Shown one piece after another: positions 19,175 to 28,283 of a DNA stretch of 64,000 nucleotides (position 1 is its first letter; every line of letters starts with the position of its first letter). Location: assembly GCA_963732855.1 (NCBI GenBank), contig CAVTBB010000002.1, forward strand, positions 496,001 through 560,000. Reading direction: 5' to 3'. Source of the DNA: DASXVU01 sp963732855 (GTDB taxonomy: Archaea; Thermoplasmatota; Thermoplasmata; Methanomassiliicoccales; UBA472). Below the pieces are notes generated by a model. It was given only the letters and a program-made list of their open reading frames with translations. It did no database searches and was not told where the DNA came from. The position numbers were made by a program, and so were the translations under genes.

Positions 19175-20299
19175 ATGTCCTCCCCGTTGGTAGACCTCCA
19201 CACACCGATCGACCCGAAATGGCATGAGAACGCCAGCAAGAGGTTCGCCAGCCCGTTCATGGGCACCAAGCACGACCGTATCTCGGTCGATCCGATGATG
19301 CTCTCACATGCCGCCGTGGTCTGCGGCAAGACGATTCGCGATTTCTACGAGCAGCCGGAGCTGGGCGCACACTGCGTCGCCGCCGCCAGTCAATTCTATG
19401 ATCTTCTGCCGGTCACCCACTGGTACTTCTCTCTGCCATGGCTCACCGAGCTCGGCGTGACCATGAGGTACATGAACGAGCTTCCTCCCGTCATCGAACG
19501 GCCTATCGTTCACGATCTCGAGGCCATAGACAAGATCGAGGTCCCGGACACCGCCGCAATGGAGAAAGGAAAGACCGCCCAGGAGCTGTTCCGAGTAAAC
19601 GACTACATCCTCGAGCACATGCCAAAGATGTTCCTGCCGATGACCTACACCTCCGATCTCACCGGAGCGGCAGCGCAGCTCTGCGGGGTCGAGGACTTCA
19701 TCATGTGGACGATGGTCGAGCAAGAATCGGCTCACACCCTCGTCCGCAAGTACACCGAGACCGCGGTCAACGGCGCCGAGGTCATGGCCAACAAGTACGG
19801 CATGGCGATGATCGCCACCGGTTCCGTGCTAGGCAACAACGACATCTTCTCCGACCAGGCGGTCAACGACTTCTCGATCAAGTACCTTAATAACTTCGTG
19901 AAGAGCGCCATGAACAAGGGCGCCGGCCCGCAGGTGTTCTACCACCTGTGCGGGAACCACGAGACCGACTATAAGCTGTTCAAGGACCGGATCGTCTGGT
20001 CACCGTTCACCATCATGCACGTCGGCTACATGGGCCGTAAGGTGTTCCCGTCCGATCTCCTGGTCCATGAGTTCGGAGGCATGGGTACGGTCATGGGCTC
20101 GGTCGACACCAAGATCATGGCGATGTCCAACCCAAAGGCCGTCTACGAGCAGGCAAAGGAGCAGATCTGCAAGGGCCGGGACGCCCCGAACGGTTACATC
20201 CTCGGGACCGCGTGCGAAGTGCCTCCATATTCACCGCCGGAGAACATCCAGGCGTTGGTCCAGGCGTCCAAGGATTTCGGGACGTACGGTACATGGTGA
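19175..20299 (+). CDS. URO-D superfamily protein, methylcobamide:CoM methyltransferase (MtaA)-like
   Basis: 374 residues from the ATG at 19175 (MSSPLVDLHTPIDPKWHENA), placed just after a TATA box; an in-frame ATG at 19079 precedes that box. The fold family is uroporphyrinogen decarboxylase. The zinc motif of the MtaA/MtbA methyltransferases is present as His257-x-Cys259 (YHLCGN) and Cys347 (GTACEVPPY), with spacing similar to that of MtaA. These enzymes move the methyl group from a corrinoid protein to the thiol of coenzyme M in methylotrophic methanogenesis. No corrinoid protein or substrate methyltransferase (MtaB, MttB) lies nearby, so the partner and thiol acceptor are unknown. It is intact and monocistronic. 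Confidence 0.75.
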   Translation: MSSPLVDLHTPIDPKWHENASKRFASPFMGTKHDRISVDPMMLSHAAVVCGKTIRDFYEQPELGAHCVAAASQFYDLLPVTHWYFSLPWLTELGVTMRYMNELPPVIERPIVHDLEAIDKIEVPDTAAMEKGKTAQELFRVNDYILEHMPKMFLPMTYTSDLTGAAAQLCGVEDFIMWTMVEQESAHTLVRKYTETAVNGAEVMANKYGMAMIATGSVLGNNDIFSDQAVNDFSIKYLNNFVKSAMNKGAGPQVFYHLCGNHETDYKLFKDRIVWSPFTIMHVGYMGRKVFPSDLLVHEFGGMGTVMGSVDTKIMAMSNPKAVYEQAKEQICKGRDAPNGYILGTACEVPPYSPPENIQALVQASKDFGTYGTW

Positions 20300-20456
20300 C
20301 CATACCCGAATTGCCCTTGGTGTTGTTCGGTAAGTGACTGAACGTTGGTCCGGACAGGCATGAACCAACTTGAGCCGCATATGCTGGCCACAAGCGCCGC
20401 TTCCCTCCATTCAATTCAGCGCTCAGGTCCAGGGTCCGTCCAAAGGCGATACGGGG

Positions 20457-22741
20457 TTATTGCAGCCTGTCCCGCAGCGTCCTCACCAGATCGAGCTTGC
20501 CGTTCCGCCGGAGGGGCCAGACGATAGATAACCATACGAACAGCCCTCCGACAAGGAAAATGACGACAGCAGTTACCAAGGAGAACCCTATCGGAATGTA
20601 GAAGACCGCGCTCTCCAAAAGGGAGGCGAAGACCATGGCTAGGACATAGGACAGCGGGACGGCTACCAGGGCTGATATCACGGCGAGGAGGCCGATCTCC
20701 ACCATCAGCGACCTTCGTATCACTGACTTGGGGAGGCCCAATGATGCTATTGTGGCAAACTCCATTTCCTTATCGGATGCAGTGATCAGGGCCGCTGAGG
20801 TCGCAACCAGGAACGCGATGATCAGGTTGAGCACGAAGAACGCGTAGAACATGTCCATGGCCCCTGCGATCAACGAATTGAAGGAGGCGGCGAGATCGGC
20901 CTTCAATACCACATCGCCCGTCGTCGGAACGCCCCGGGCGAATGACGCATACGAATCGGCCTGGTTCGGAGAATCGAGAACGACGAACAGGCCCAGGCAC
21001 CGGTCCGTCCCGAACGCTGACATCACCTCCTGGTCCGACGTGTAAAGCGTGTTCGTCTGGATGTCGTTGACGATGGCGATGACCGGGATCACGATCGAAC
21101 GTGCCGCCAGGTTCAGCACGAGTGCGTCACCCGGTCTTGCCCCGAGGTCATCGGCCAGCTTCTTGGACATGACCGCACCGCTGAGGTCTAGAGATCCGAC
21201 CGCAGGTCGAAGGTCCTCGCCCTCGCCATATCGGGGGAAGCGATCACCACCACGCCTGAGGTCCTTCCGTCCAGGACGGCCAGTCCGTTGAACGTGTTGT
21301 ATGGGATCACCTCGACGGTATGACCGGTGGAGTAGTTCGAAACGGCGTCAGCAGTTACTACCGGCATGTTGAAACCGACCCGGACATCCCAATCGTAGGA
21401 TGATATCTGACCGTTGATGTATGTGCTGTTTGAGTCCAGCAGGACCATCCACGACCCCGCCGCAGCGATGGCGAGGGCGACTACCCCTATGATCACCAGC
21501 GCCCTCTTCGGTTCCCTCAGCAGGTTACGCGCGCCCATGGAGAGGACGACCGAACGTCCCTTCCCCCTTCTCACCCATACCCGGTTCTTGGGGACATAGC
21601 TCAGCGCCTCCCTGACGTTCTTATGCAGCACCATCCCCACGGGCACTAGGATGGCGACGACAACGATCGCTGCGGTCATTAACAAACCTACCAGATAAGG
21701 TGCGGGATCAAACGAGAGGACCACTGGGATATCCCCCAGCATCGCCAGAGCGACCGTCATGATGGTCGATGTGAACCCGTAACCCATGACCGCGCCCAAG
21801 AGCCCGCCGATGAGAATAATGACCGATCCGACCGCCAGATAGCCGGAAAGGATGCGCATTCTCCCGATCCCCAGGGACATCAGCAGTCCGATGGACCTGG
21901 AATCGCTCTGCACCATGCGGTACATGGTGACCAGTATGCTCACCGCCCCGATCAGGGCAAAGACCAGACTTATCACAGGGAGCATGACCGCCAGCTTGTT
22001 CACGCCCATCTGGATGAACACAGCGGTAGGGTGGTCCTGCCTGAGGGTGTAAGAAGATATCGGAAGTGAATGAAGGTCATGTATCACCGCGTCCACAGTG
22101 CCATTCCCGTTCATGATGATCAGGATGTCGTTGATGCCGTCCCCGGCCACGGTCTGCAACGTCTGGATCGGCATGATAATGACGAGCGCGCCCCCCGAGC
22201 CCGGGACCAGCGCCCCGGTCTGCAGATCGTTCAGCAAATATTCCGGGGAACGGACGGTTCCGGTGATCATGAGGTGGAGGGAACTTCCGTTCACCACCAG
22301 GTCCGCCTCGTTCCCGACGTTCTGCGCCCCGGAGACGACCACGCCTTCGTCGGGTGAGGAGAACATCCTTCCGTCGATCAGTTGCAGGCGGTTGATGTCC
22401 GGCCGCCCAGGGTCATTGACGCCGATGAGCAGGACCGACCGGTTCCCCTCCGCCCCGATCAGTACCCCTCCCGCCTTCAGGCGCATCTGGTAAGTTCCGA
22501 TGTCAGTGGTGTTGAGCAGGCCGGAAACCTGCTGCTCCGGCCTATTCTCTGACAACGAGATGAACGCGTCCGGCATCCCATTGTCCTTGAGGAACGAGGA
22601 CGCGCTGGCTTCCATGGTCTCCGCACCCAGAAGGCCGGACACCATCATGGCCATGGCCCAGGCGATGATGAGCATGGAGACGAACACCGCCATCCTCCGG
22701 CCGCCCATCCGCCGCAGCATCATCTTCGTGGTTAGCGACAT
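20457..22741 (-). CDS. ABC transporter permease, FtsX/MacB type (one frameshift)
   Basis: Two frames join at about 21185 (FDLRSDL continuing as SGAVMSKKLADDL), giving about 760 residues. An N-terminal membrane segment (MAVFVSMLIIAWAMAMMVSG) is followed by an extracytoplasmic region, a core of three segments (about 265-375), a fourth near residue 420 (ALVIIGVVALAIAAAGSWMV), a second outer domain and three C-terminal segments (FFVLNLIIAFLVATSAALIT and others). This is the two-FtsX-domain layout of LolE/MacB-like exporters, which do not carry solutes through a channel but extract lipids, peptides or proteins. Its start lies 9 bases from the end of the ATPase gene, so both form one transporter operon. 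Confidence 0.85.
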
Positions 22742-22749
22742 GCAGGCAC

Positions 22750-23424
22750 CTATCCCTCGGTGAGCCTGCCCCGGCGGAGGCTCAGGCAGCGGTCCATCCT
22801 AGGCCGGAGCCGCGAGTTATGGGAGACGATGATCACGGTCATACCCGATTCCTTCCTCAATCGGCCGAGCACGTCCATCACCATGGTCTCCGAGTCCTCG
22901 TCCAGGTTGCCGGTCGGCTCGTCGGCGAGGAGGAGCTTGGGCTGTTTGGCGAGCGCCCTGGCAATGGCCACCCTCTGCTGCTCCCCGGCGGAAAGCTCCT
23001 GGGGGAATCGGTTCCTCTTTCCCTTGAGACCGACCAGGTCTAGGTTCTGCACGGCCCGTTCCGACGTGTGCGCCCGTTTCATCTTCCTGCCCTCCAGGGC
23101 AAGCATGATGTTCTCCTCGGCCGTCAGGGTCGGGATCAGGTTGTAGAACTGGAACACGAAACCGATGTCGTTCCTCCGGTAGTCGTTGAGCTGACGTTGG
23201 TTCAGTGAGGTCACTTTCACCCCATCCAGAATGATCGTCCCGCTATCAGGTGCCTCGATCCCTCCGATGGCGTTCATCAGGGTCGTCTTCCCGGAGCCGG
23301 ACGGCCCCATGACCATGACCATCTCCCCCTTATGCATCTCGAGGCTCAGGTCGGAAAGTACCGCAACCGTATTCTCGCCGCTTTGGTAGTGCTTGCTGAT
23401 GCCTTGGACGCTGAGGAAGTTCAT
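22750..23424 (-). CDS. ABC transporter ATP-binding protein, LolD/MacB family
   Basis: 224 residues counted from the ATG at 23424 (MNFLSVQGISKHYQSGENTV), the start that aligns with the family; an in-frame ATG at 23472 adds 16 unrelated residues and overlaps the promoter of the divergent gene. Motifs: Walker A MGPSGSGKTTLMNAIGG, Q-loop FVFQFYNLIP, signature LSAGEQQRVAIARALA, Walker B LLLADEPTGNLD and switch IIVSHN. It powers the FtsX-type permease encoded directly downstream. The divergent HTH_10 regulator at 23512 is a plausible controller of this exporter. Confidence 0.92.
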   Translation of the reverse strand: MNFLSVQGISKHYQSGENTVAVLSDLSLEMHKGEMVMVMGPSGSGKTTLMNAIGGIEAPDSGTIILDGVKVTSLNQRQLNDYRRNDIGFVFQFYNLIPTLTAEENIMLALEGRKMKRAHTSERAVQNLDLVGLKGKRNRFPQELSAGEQQRVAIARALAKQPKLLLADEPTGNLDEDSETMVMDVLGRLRKESGMTVIIVSHNSRLRPRMDRCLSLRRGRLTEG

Positions 23425-23463
23425 GCTGTACAGAATATAGCAGAATGAGGAAATGACCTTGTT

Positions 23464-23493
23464 GCCGTTCATGTACGGCAGTATTTATATTGG
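23464..23493 (+). promoter_or_regulatory. Promoter/operator-like element upstream of HTH_10 regulator B
   Basis: The string from GCCGTTCATGTACGGCAGTA into TTTATATTGG includes a TATA box about 22-31 bases before the ATG at 23512 and copies the element at 15804-15833. It lies in the divergent space between the regulator and the ABC exporter operon, so a protein bound here could act on both. Confidence 0.6.
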
Positions 23494-23511
23494 TCAGATC
23501 AATGAACGAAT

Positions 23512-24168
23512 ATGCGCAAGGTGATCATCGAGCTCTCGCCCAACGAGATGGCGCGTGAGGTTCAAGACTCTGTCATGGAGGGGATCGAAGAGATCGAAAT
23601 GCTGGAGCTTCTCCAATTGGACCTAGCACACGGCGAGAAGATGGGTGTGGTGCGCATACGATTTCAGCCAGGCGGATCGGTCCCTTCGCTGTCCAAACTT
23701 GGCTTCATGGAAGTGATCAATGTGATCGAGGAGAAGGAGGGCGAGGCCATCGTCCTGGTGAAGGCCAGGGCGCCCCCTGGGTTCAAAGAGATCGTGCAAG
23801 ATTTTGACGCCGGGCTGGTGCTGGTCTGGACAGCCCCGATGAAGGTCACCAGGGACAGGATCGTCTACAGCTTCATCGGGGACGAAAATTCCATCCGCAA
23901 GGTCATTGCGTTCCTACGTGTGATCGGGGAAACGGTCAAGATATCGCTCCAGGAGGCTTCCTTCAACGGGGAGGATATATTATCGTCGCTCACCGACAAG
24001 CAGAAAGAAATGCTGAAGGAGGCCAAGAGGATAGGATACTACGACTACCCTCGGGCGGCGAGCGCGACAGATCTGGCCAAGTCGGTCGGCCGATCCCGCT
24101 CCACCGTGGTCGAGCACCTCCGGAAGGCGGAGATAAGGCTGCTGAACCGGGTCTTAGAGGGTCATTGA
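23512..24168 (+). CDS. HTH_10 (bacterio-opsin activator-type) transcriptional regulator B
   Basis: Intact 218-residue protein, MRKVIIELSPNEMAREVQDS, paralogous to the gene at 15857. Residues 1-150 form the N-terminal alpha/beta region (EEIEMLELLQLDLAHGEK, LVWTAPMKVTRDRIVYSFIG). Residues about 158-218 are the HTH_10 domain (LTDKQKEMLKEAKRIGYYDY, then SATDLAKSVGRSRSTVVEHL). Because it is intact it serves as the template showing that the other copy is only frameshifted. It is divergent from the ABC exporter. Confidence 0.88.
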   Translation: MRKVIIELSPNEMAREVQDSVMEGIEEIEMLELLQLDLAHGEKMGVVRIRFQPGGSVPSLSKLGFMEVINVIEEKEGEAIVLVKARAPPGFKEIVQDFDAGLVLVWTAPMKVTRDRIVYSFIGDENSIRKVIAFLRVIGETVKISLQEASFNGEDILSSLTDKQKEMLKEAKRIGYYDYPRAASATDLAKSVGRSRSTVVEHLRKAEIRLLNRVLEGH

Positions 24169-24298
24169 GACATCAATGGTTGACTAATAACCATCAGATC
24201 GTCTATCATATTGGTCAAAGTTGAATTCAAATGAATCAATATAGTAAGGAAAATTTTAGAAATGGTTTCGAGCTTTTGACCGATCTTCTCCGACCGCA

Positions 24299-24469
24299 TC
24301 ACGGCTTGATGGCCGCCTTGATCTTCACCATCATGTCTGGCGGTACATCCTTCATATTGTGCACCGCTGCCGCATGGGTCGCGATCATCGTCATCAGTTC
24401 TGGCTCGCTCTTGGCATTGGCCTCAAAGGGGCATTCCATCCCGATGTCTTTGCACTTGAATGTGGGCAT
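24299..24469 (-). CDS. DUF1059 small protein, 56 residues
   Basis: ATG at 24469 to TGA at 24299-24301. The sequence MPTFKCKDIGMECPFEANAK, then ELMTMIATHAAAVHNMKDVP and a lysine-rich end, is the typical DUF1059 pattern: two cysteines near the N-terminus and an H...H helix. These short proteins are widespread in archaea and soil bacteria with no established function. A longer plus-strand frame overlaps it but looks like an antisense shadow. Confidence 0.85.
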   Translation of the reverse strand: MPTFKCKDIGMECPFEANAKSEPELMTMIATHAAAVHNMKDVPPDMMVKIKAAIKP

Positions 24470-24683
24470 TTTCAGACCTCTAGGTCATTGAGCGCAACGC
24501 CGTCAATATAAAGCTATGGAATCAATCAAATATTGTCAATACGAGCAAAAGAGAATCAATCGAAGATTCGCTCTTATCTTCGACGTCGACAATCATGATG
24601 GACCCTGACCTTGACAGTTGATTGAGCGAATTTCCACTGATTTTGGAATTTGACAGGAGATTTTTGAGGTTCGTTATCTCCTC

Positions 24684-24709
24684 AAAATCGCCCGTTTTCG
24701 GGCGATTTT
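24684..24709 (-). terminator. Perfect hairpin just after the transposase stop
   Basis: AAAATCGCCCG and its exact complement CGGGCGATTTT are separated by TTTT, one base beyond the transposase stop. With A/T flanks on both arms it can act as a terminator in either direction, which would also shield the element from read-through. Confidence 0.65.
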
Positions 24710-24710
24710 C

Positions 24711-26144
24711 CTAGGTCGGATCGATGTATTCAGCCAAAATGGCCTTGTTAATCGGGTTGAAGTTCGAGTAGAACTTCCTTTTCACTCCGTTTCCCGCCGA
24801 AACCAGTGTAAGTGTCAAATTTTTCAGAGCGGCGATGATGAATTTCGTTGACATCCGTTTGACTGGCTTAACGAAATGACGTGTCAAACTGATCATCACT
24901 TGGGCTATGAAGCCGATCAAAAGGACGCCGTGCACGGCGTCCTCCGACCAGACACGGACCGGTTTGACCTCGATCTCGCTCTTCAACGAATGGAAGAGCT
25001 TTTCAATCGCATCCTTGGCCCGGTAGATCCTCAGCGCCTCCGATGCTGGCATATCCCGGTTGGAGGTGAGGCAGAAACAGCCTTCCCTGCCGGTGACGAC
25101 CTCTTTGAGGAGGAGGCGGAGCGCCTCCGCCTCCGGCAGGTCGGTCAGCCTGGTTTGGTAGTCATACTTGACGTCGACCAGCGGATTGTTAATGCAGAAA
25201 CGCTTCGGCAGCCTTCGGCCACGATCCAGGCTATCCTGGATCGCCTTGGCCTCCGCCAGCAGGCGTTCCGCCTGCCTGAGGCAGGACCTCAGATGGTCCT
25301 TCCTCAGCTTCTCGGAGAAGAAGTAATAGTTGACCCGGCTGGGGAAGGTCTTCTTCAGGGCATAGATGCCTGAATCGGCATCTATGCACTCCCAGGTAGT
25401 CTTGGAGAATTTTTCGAAGTACTGGTCATCGCTCTTGTTGAGCTTCTTGGCGGTCAGATAATCATTGCCGTCCAGCTCGATCCGCTCCAGGTTCTCCTTG
25501 TCGTTCGCTCCCCTGTCGAACACGACCAGGGAGCCCGGGTCAAGGAGGTGACGGACCTGGCCATAGGTCGATCTCATGTGGACCTGGTCGTTGACGTTGC
25601 CGGCCTCGACGGTTAAACCAATGGGAACATCATAGGGCGGCGCCAGCATGACCGCCCCGAGCGTCAGCTGGCGCTCGCCCGGCTGATGGTCTCGCGAATA
25701 GCCATACCTGGCCAGGTCGGACATGTCGCCATACATCACGATCGAGGTCCAGTCCAGCAGAATATCCGTCGGTGGATGTCCCAACAGCTCCAGGACGCGG
25801 TCCTGGAGCTTCTGGATGATCCTCTCTCGGTTGTGACCCAGGGTTTCCACGGAACGGTAAAGTGTCTTCTCATTGAATGACTTCAATTCGTATTGCTCCA
25901 GCATCTCCGGCTGGTTCAACCATTCGCTGGCCTGCAGCACGCTGAAGTTGTCACCCATTTTATATGCCAGCAAACCACGCACGAGGGCATCCAGCGGGAT
26001 GCCCTTGGTCTTGAGCGGTCCGATGACATCGCTCAAACCCAGTCGTTCGTAGAGATCGTCCACCATCAGACTCGGTCCGATGGGAAAAGATTTATTCTCG
26101 TTCGGAGTAAGCTGAGATGTCCTCAGCTTTCTTTGTTTCGACAC
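24711..26144 (-). CDS. DDE transposase, IS1634 family (IS4 superfamily)
   Basis: Intact 477-residue protein, MSKQRKLRTSQLTPNENKSF. RNase-H-fold catalytic candidates are the Asp in TDILLDWTSIVMYGD, the Asp in SLVVFDRGANDKENLERI and the Glu in IYRAKDAIEKLFHSLKSEIE, which fits the Y-x-K-x2-I-E pattern of this superfamily. The length fits IS1634 transposases. It fills the insertion sequence between the inverted repeats. It performs cut-and-paste transposition of the element. Confidence 0.9.
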   Translation of the reverse strand: MSKQRKLRTSQLTPNENKSFPIGPSLMVDDLYERLGLSDVIGPLKTKGIPLDALVRGLLAYKMGDNFSVLQASEWLNQPEMLEQYELKSFNEKTLYRSVETLGHNRERIIQKLQDRVLELLGHPPTDILLDWTSIVMYGDMSDLARYGYSRDHQPGERQLTLGAVMLAPPYDVPIGLTVEAGNVNDQVHMRSTYGQVRHLLDPGSLVVFDRGANDKENLERIELDGNDYLTAKKLNKSDDQYFEKFSKTTWECIDADSGIYALKKTFPSRVNYYFFSEKLRKDHLRSCLRQAERLLAEAKAIQDSLDRGRRLPKRFCINNPLVDVKYDYQTRLTDLPEAEALRLLLKEVVTGREGCFCLTSNRDMPASEALRIYRAKDAIEKLFHSLKSEIEVKPVRVWSEDAVHGVLLIGFIAQVMISLTRHFVKPVKRMSTKFIIAALKNLTLTLVSAGNGVKRKFYSNFNPINKAILAEYIDPT

Positions 26145-26344
26145 AATTCAATGCTAAGTTGAGGACACTTTTTATTGTTATCGAATCGGTCCATTTCTTC
26201 AGAACCTCCAGTCACTAAGATCGAATGAAAAACATCAGAAATTGACCGGGTCATGTGTCGAAGTTAGGATGGACATTGATCATAGTCCGTTACTTCACCT
26301 GATCAGATTCCTGGTTGATGATTGGAAAAATAGTGCATAACATT

Positions 26345-26355
26345 GCTTTATAAAG
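26345..26355 (+). promoter_or_regulatory. TATA box of the hybrid kinase gene
   Basis: GCTTTATAAAG lies 30-40 bases before the ATG at 26385 and just outside the insertion sequence's right-hand target duplication. Confidence 0.5.
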
Positions 26356-26384
26356 ATTGGGCTGCCAATGATATCACAAGGCAA

Positions 26385-28104
26385 ATGATGCAAGAGATCG
26401 ATAAGAGCGAGCTTCAGGAAGCGAGCTAAGAGGCGACTGGAGATGAAAGAGCCATTCCAATTCAATTCCGCATCGGACGTGATCGAACTGATACAGGAGC
26501 TCAGCATCCACCAGGAAGAGCTGGAGATGCAGAACGAGGAACTGAGGAGGACCCAGGTCGAGCTGGAAGCCTCCCGCACTAAATATTACAGGTGGTACGA
26601 ACTTGCCCCGGTCGGTTACCTCACGGTCAGTCCCAACCTGGTGATCACCGAGGCCAACCTGACCGCGTCGTCGCTCCTGGGAACGGAACGGGAGATGATG
26701 ATAGGCAGGGGCATATCCACTTTCTTCCCTGGCAAAAGCCAGGAATTGCTTCACCTCCATTATCGGAGGGTGGCCGCGGGCGAGCGGAAAACAGAAACAT
26801 TCGCTGACCCTGCGGAGCGAGAACGAAGGCGAGCACCTGATTCAACTGGCTAGCGACCTCATCGAGGATGACCGCGGAACAAGGGTTCCGCACCATATTG
26901 ACCGACGTCACCGCGAGCCGCCGACTGGAGATGGAGATGGCTCGGAACGAGAAGCTGGAGTCGCTCGGTGCCCTCGCCGGGGGCATCGCCCACGACTTCA
27001 ACAACATGCTGGCCTCGATCGTCAGCAATATCGAGATCGCCATGATCGAGCTGCCCGAGTCCAGCAAGCCCCGGCGCCGTCTGGAGGATTCAGTCCGCTC
27101 GGCAATGCGGGCCCGGAACCTGACCCAGCAGCTTCTGGCCTTCACTAAAGGAGGTCAGCCGCTCAAGGATGTGCTGGACCTCAAATATCTGGTCCGTTCA
27201 AGCGTGGAGTTCTCCCTGGCCGGCTCGAACGTTGTGGCCGACTTCGAGATCGAAAAGAAACTGCGAATGGTATCGGCTGATCCCATCCAGATCGAACAGG
27301 TGATCAGCAACCTGATCGTGAACGCGGTCCAGGCCATGCCCCAAGGAGGGCGCATCCATGTCAAGGCCAGCAACATGGTCCCCACAGAGAACGAGATGGA
27401 CTCGATCGGACCGGGCCCGTTCGTCCGGATAGACATCGATGACGAGGGTGAAGGGATCCCGGCAGAGATCATTGATAGGATATTCGATCCATTCTTCACC
27501 ACGAAGGCCACCGGTTCGGGGTTGGGCCTGTCGACCGTCCGTTCCATCATCCAGAACCATGGCGGGATGGTCCTGGTTGACTCCGTTTTGGGTGAAGGGA
27601 CGACGGTCTCCATCATCATTCCAGCCCGAGTTGAGGTCCACCAGGAGGCCGTCCCGGTCAAGGCAAAGACGGAGTCTCACCGTTCCGGGCGCGTATTGGT
27701 CATGGACGACGATGAGACCATCCTGGAGATCATGCCCCTTCTGCTGTCCCATCTCGGCTATAAATCCGCCTGCGTCGTCAACGGGGCGGACGCGATAGCC
27801 ACCTATAAGGATGGAATGACCGCCGGTCGGCCGTTCATGGCGGTCATCATGGACCTCACGGTCAAAGGCGGAATGGGGGGAGAGGAGGCGGTCCGGGAGA
27901 TCCTCGCATGACCCGAAGGCCTGGGTCATCGTTTCCAGCGGTTATTCGAGTGACCCGATCATGTCCAGCCCGAAGGAATTCGGTTTCCAGGACGTGCTCC
28001 AAAAGCCGTTCACCATGCAAGACCTATCGGCCAAGCTGGCATCCGCTTCCGACGAACGCCAAGCAGCTAGGAAAACAAAAGTTGAAACGGATGAGCCTGC
28101 GTGA
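26385..28104 (+). CDS. Hybrid histidine kinase PAS-HisKA-HATPase-receiver (three frameshifts)
   Basis: Starts MMQEIDKSEL at 26385; a small shift near 26415 joins it to KRAKRRLEMKEPFQF. A coiled segment with LHIHQEELEMQNEE-type repeats leads to a PAS domain (YELAPVGYLTVSPNLVITEA). A shift at about 26800-26870 reaches the HisKA block LESLGALAGGIAHDFNNMLA with the phospho-acceptor His. The ATPase domain follows (N-box SNLIVNAVQAM; IDDEGEGIPAE; GSGLGLSTVRSIIQNHGGM). A C-terminal receiver (VLVMDDDETILEIMPLLLSH; VIMDLTVKGGMGG) needs one more shift at about 27908 to finish with VIVSSGYSSDP and LQKPFTMQDL. It is soluble, about 570 residues, of the bacterial hybrid-kinase style. Confidence 0.85.
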
Positions 28105-28283
28105 TAGATCACGCCTTGGGCGATGGCCATGAACCCGGAGGATGAACAAGCGATCTGGCCCTTCCCATATTTCTAAAGGATAGGCCCACTAAAAAGGGGG
28201 TCCTTACCGTACGAGGCGCTGACGATTTGGCAAGGTTGCCATCGGAACGTAGTTAAGAGGGCGGTGGTCATAGCTGCAAAGGC

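Larger units (their letters stand above)
24604..26270 (-). mobile_element. Complete IS1634-like insertion sequence, 1667 bp
   Basis: Ends form an imperfect 17-base inverted repeat: CCTGACCTTGACAGTTG at 24604-24620, and CCTAACTTCGACACATG read inward from 26270 (12 of 17 match). It is flanked by an exact 6-base direct repeat, ATGGAC at 24598-24603 and 26271-26276, as expected of a target-site duplication. It contains one transposase gene and a hairpin next to the transposase stop. Matching flanks and an intact gene suggest a fairly recent insertion. Confidence 0.8.

Noticed and set aside
24231..24491. 86-codon plus-strand frame
   Set aside because: The opposite strand encodes a clear DUF1059 protein; the plus frame is its shadow.
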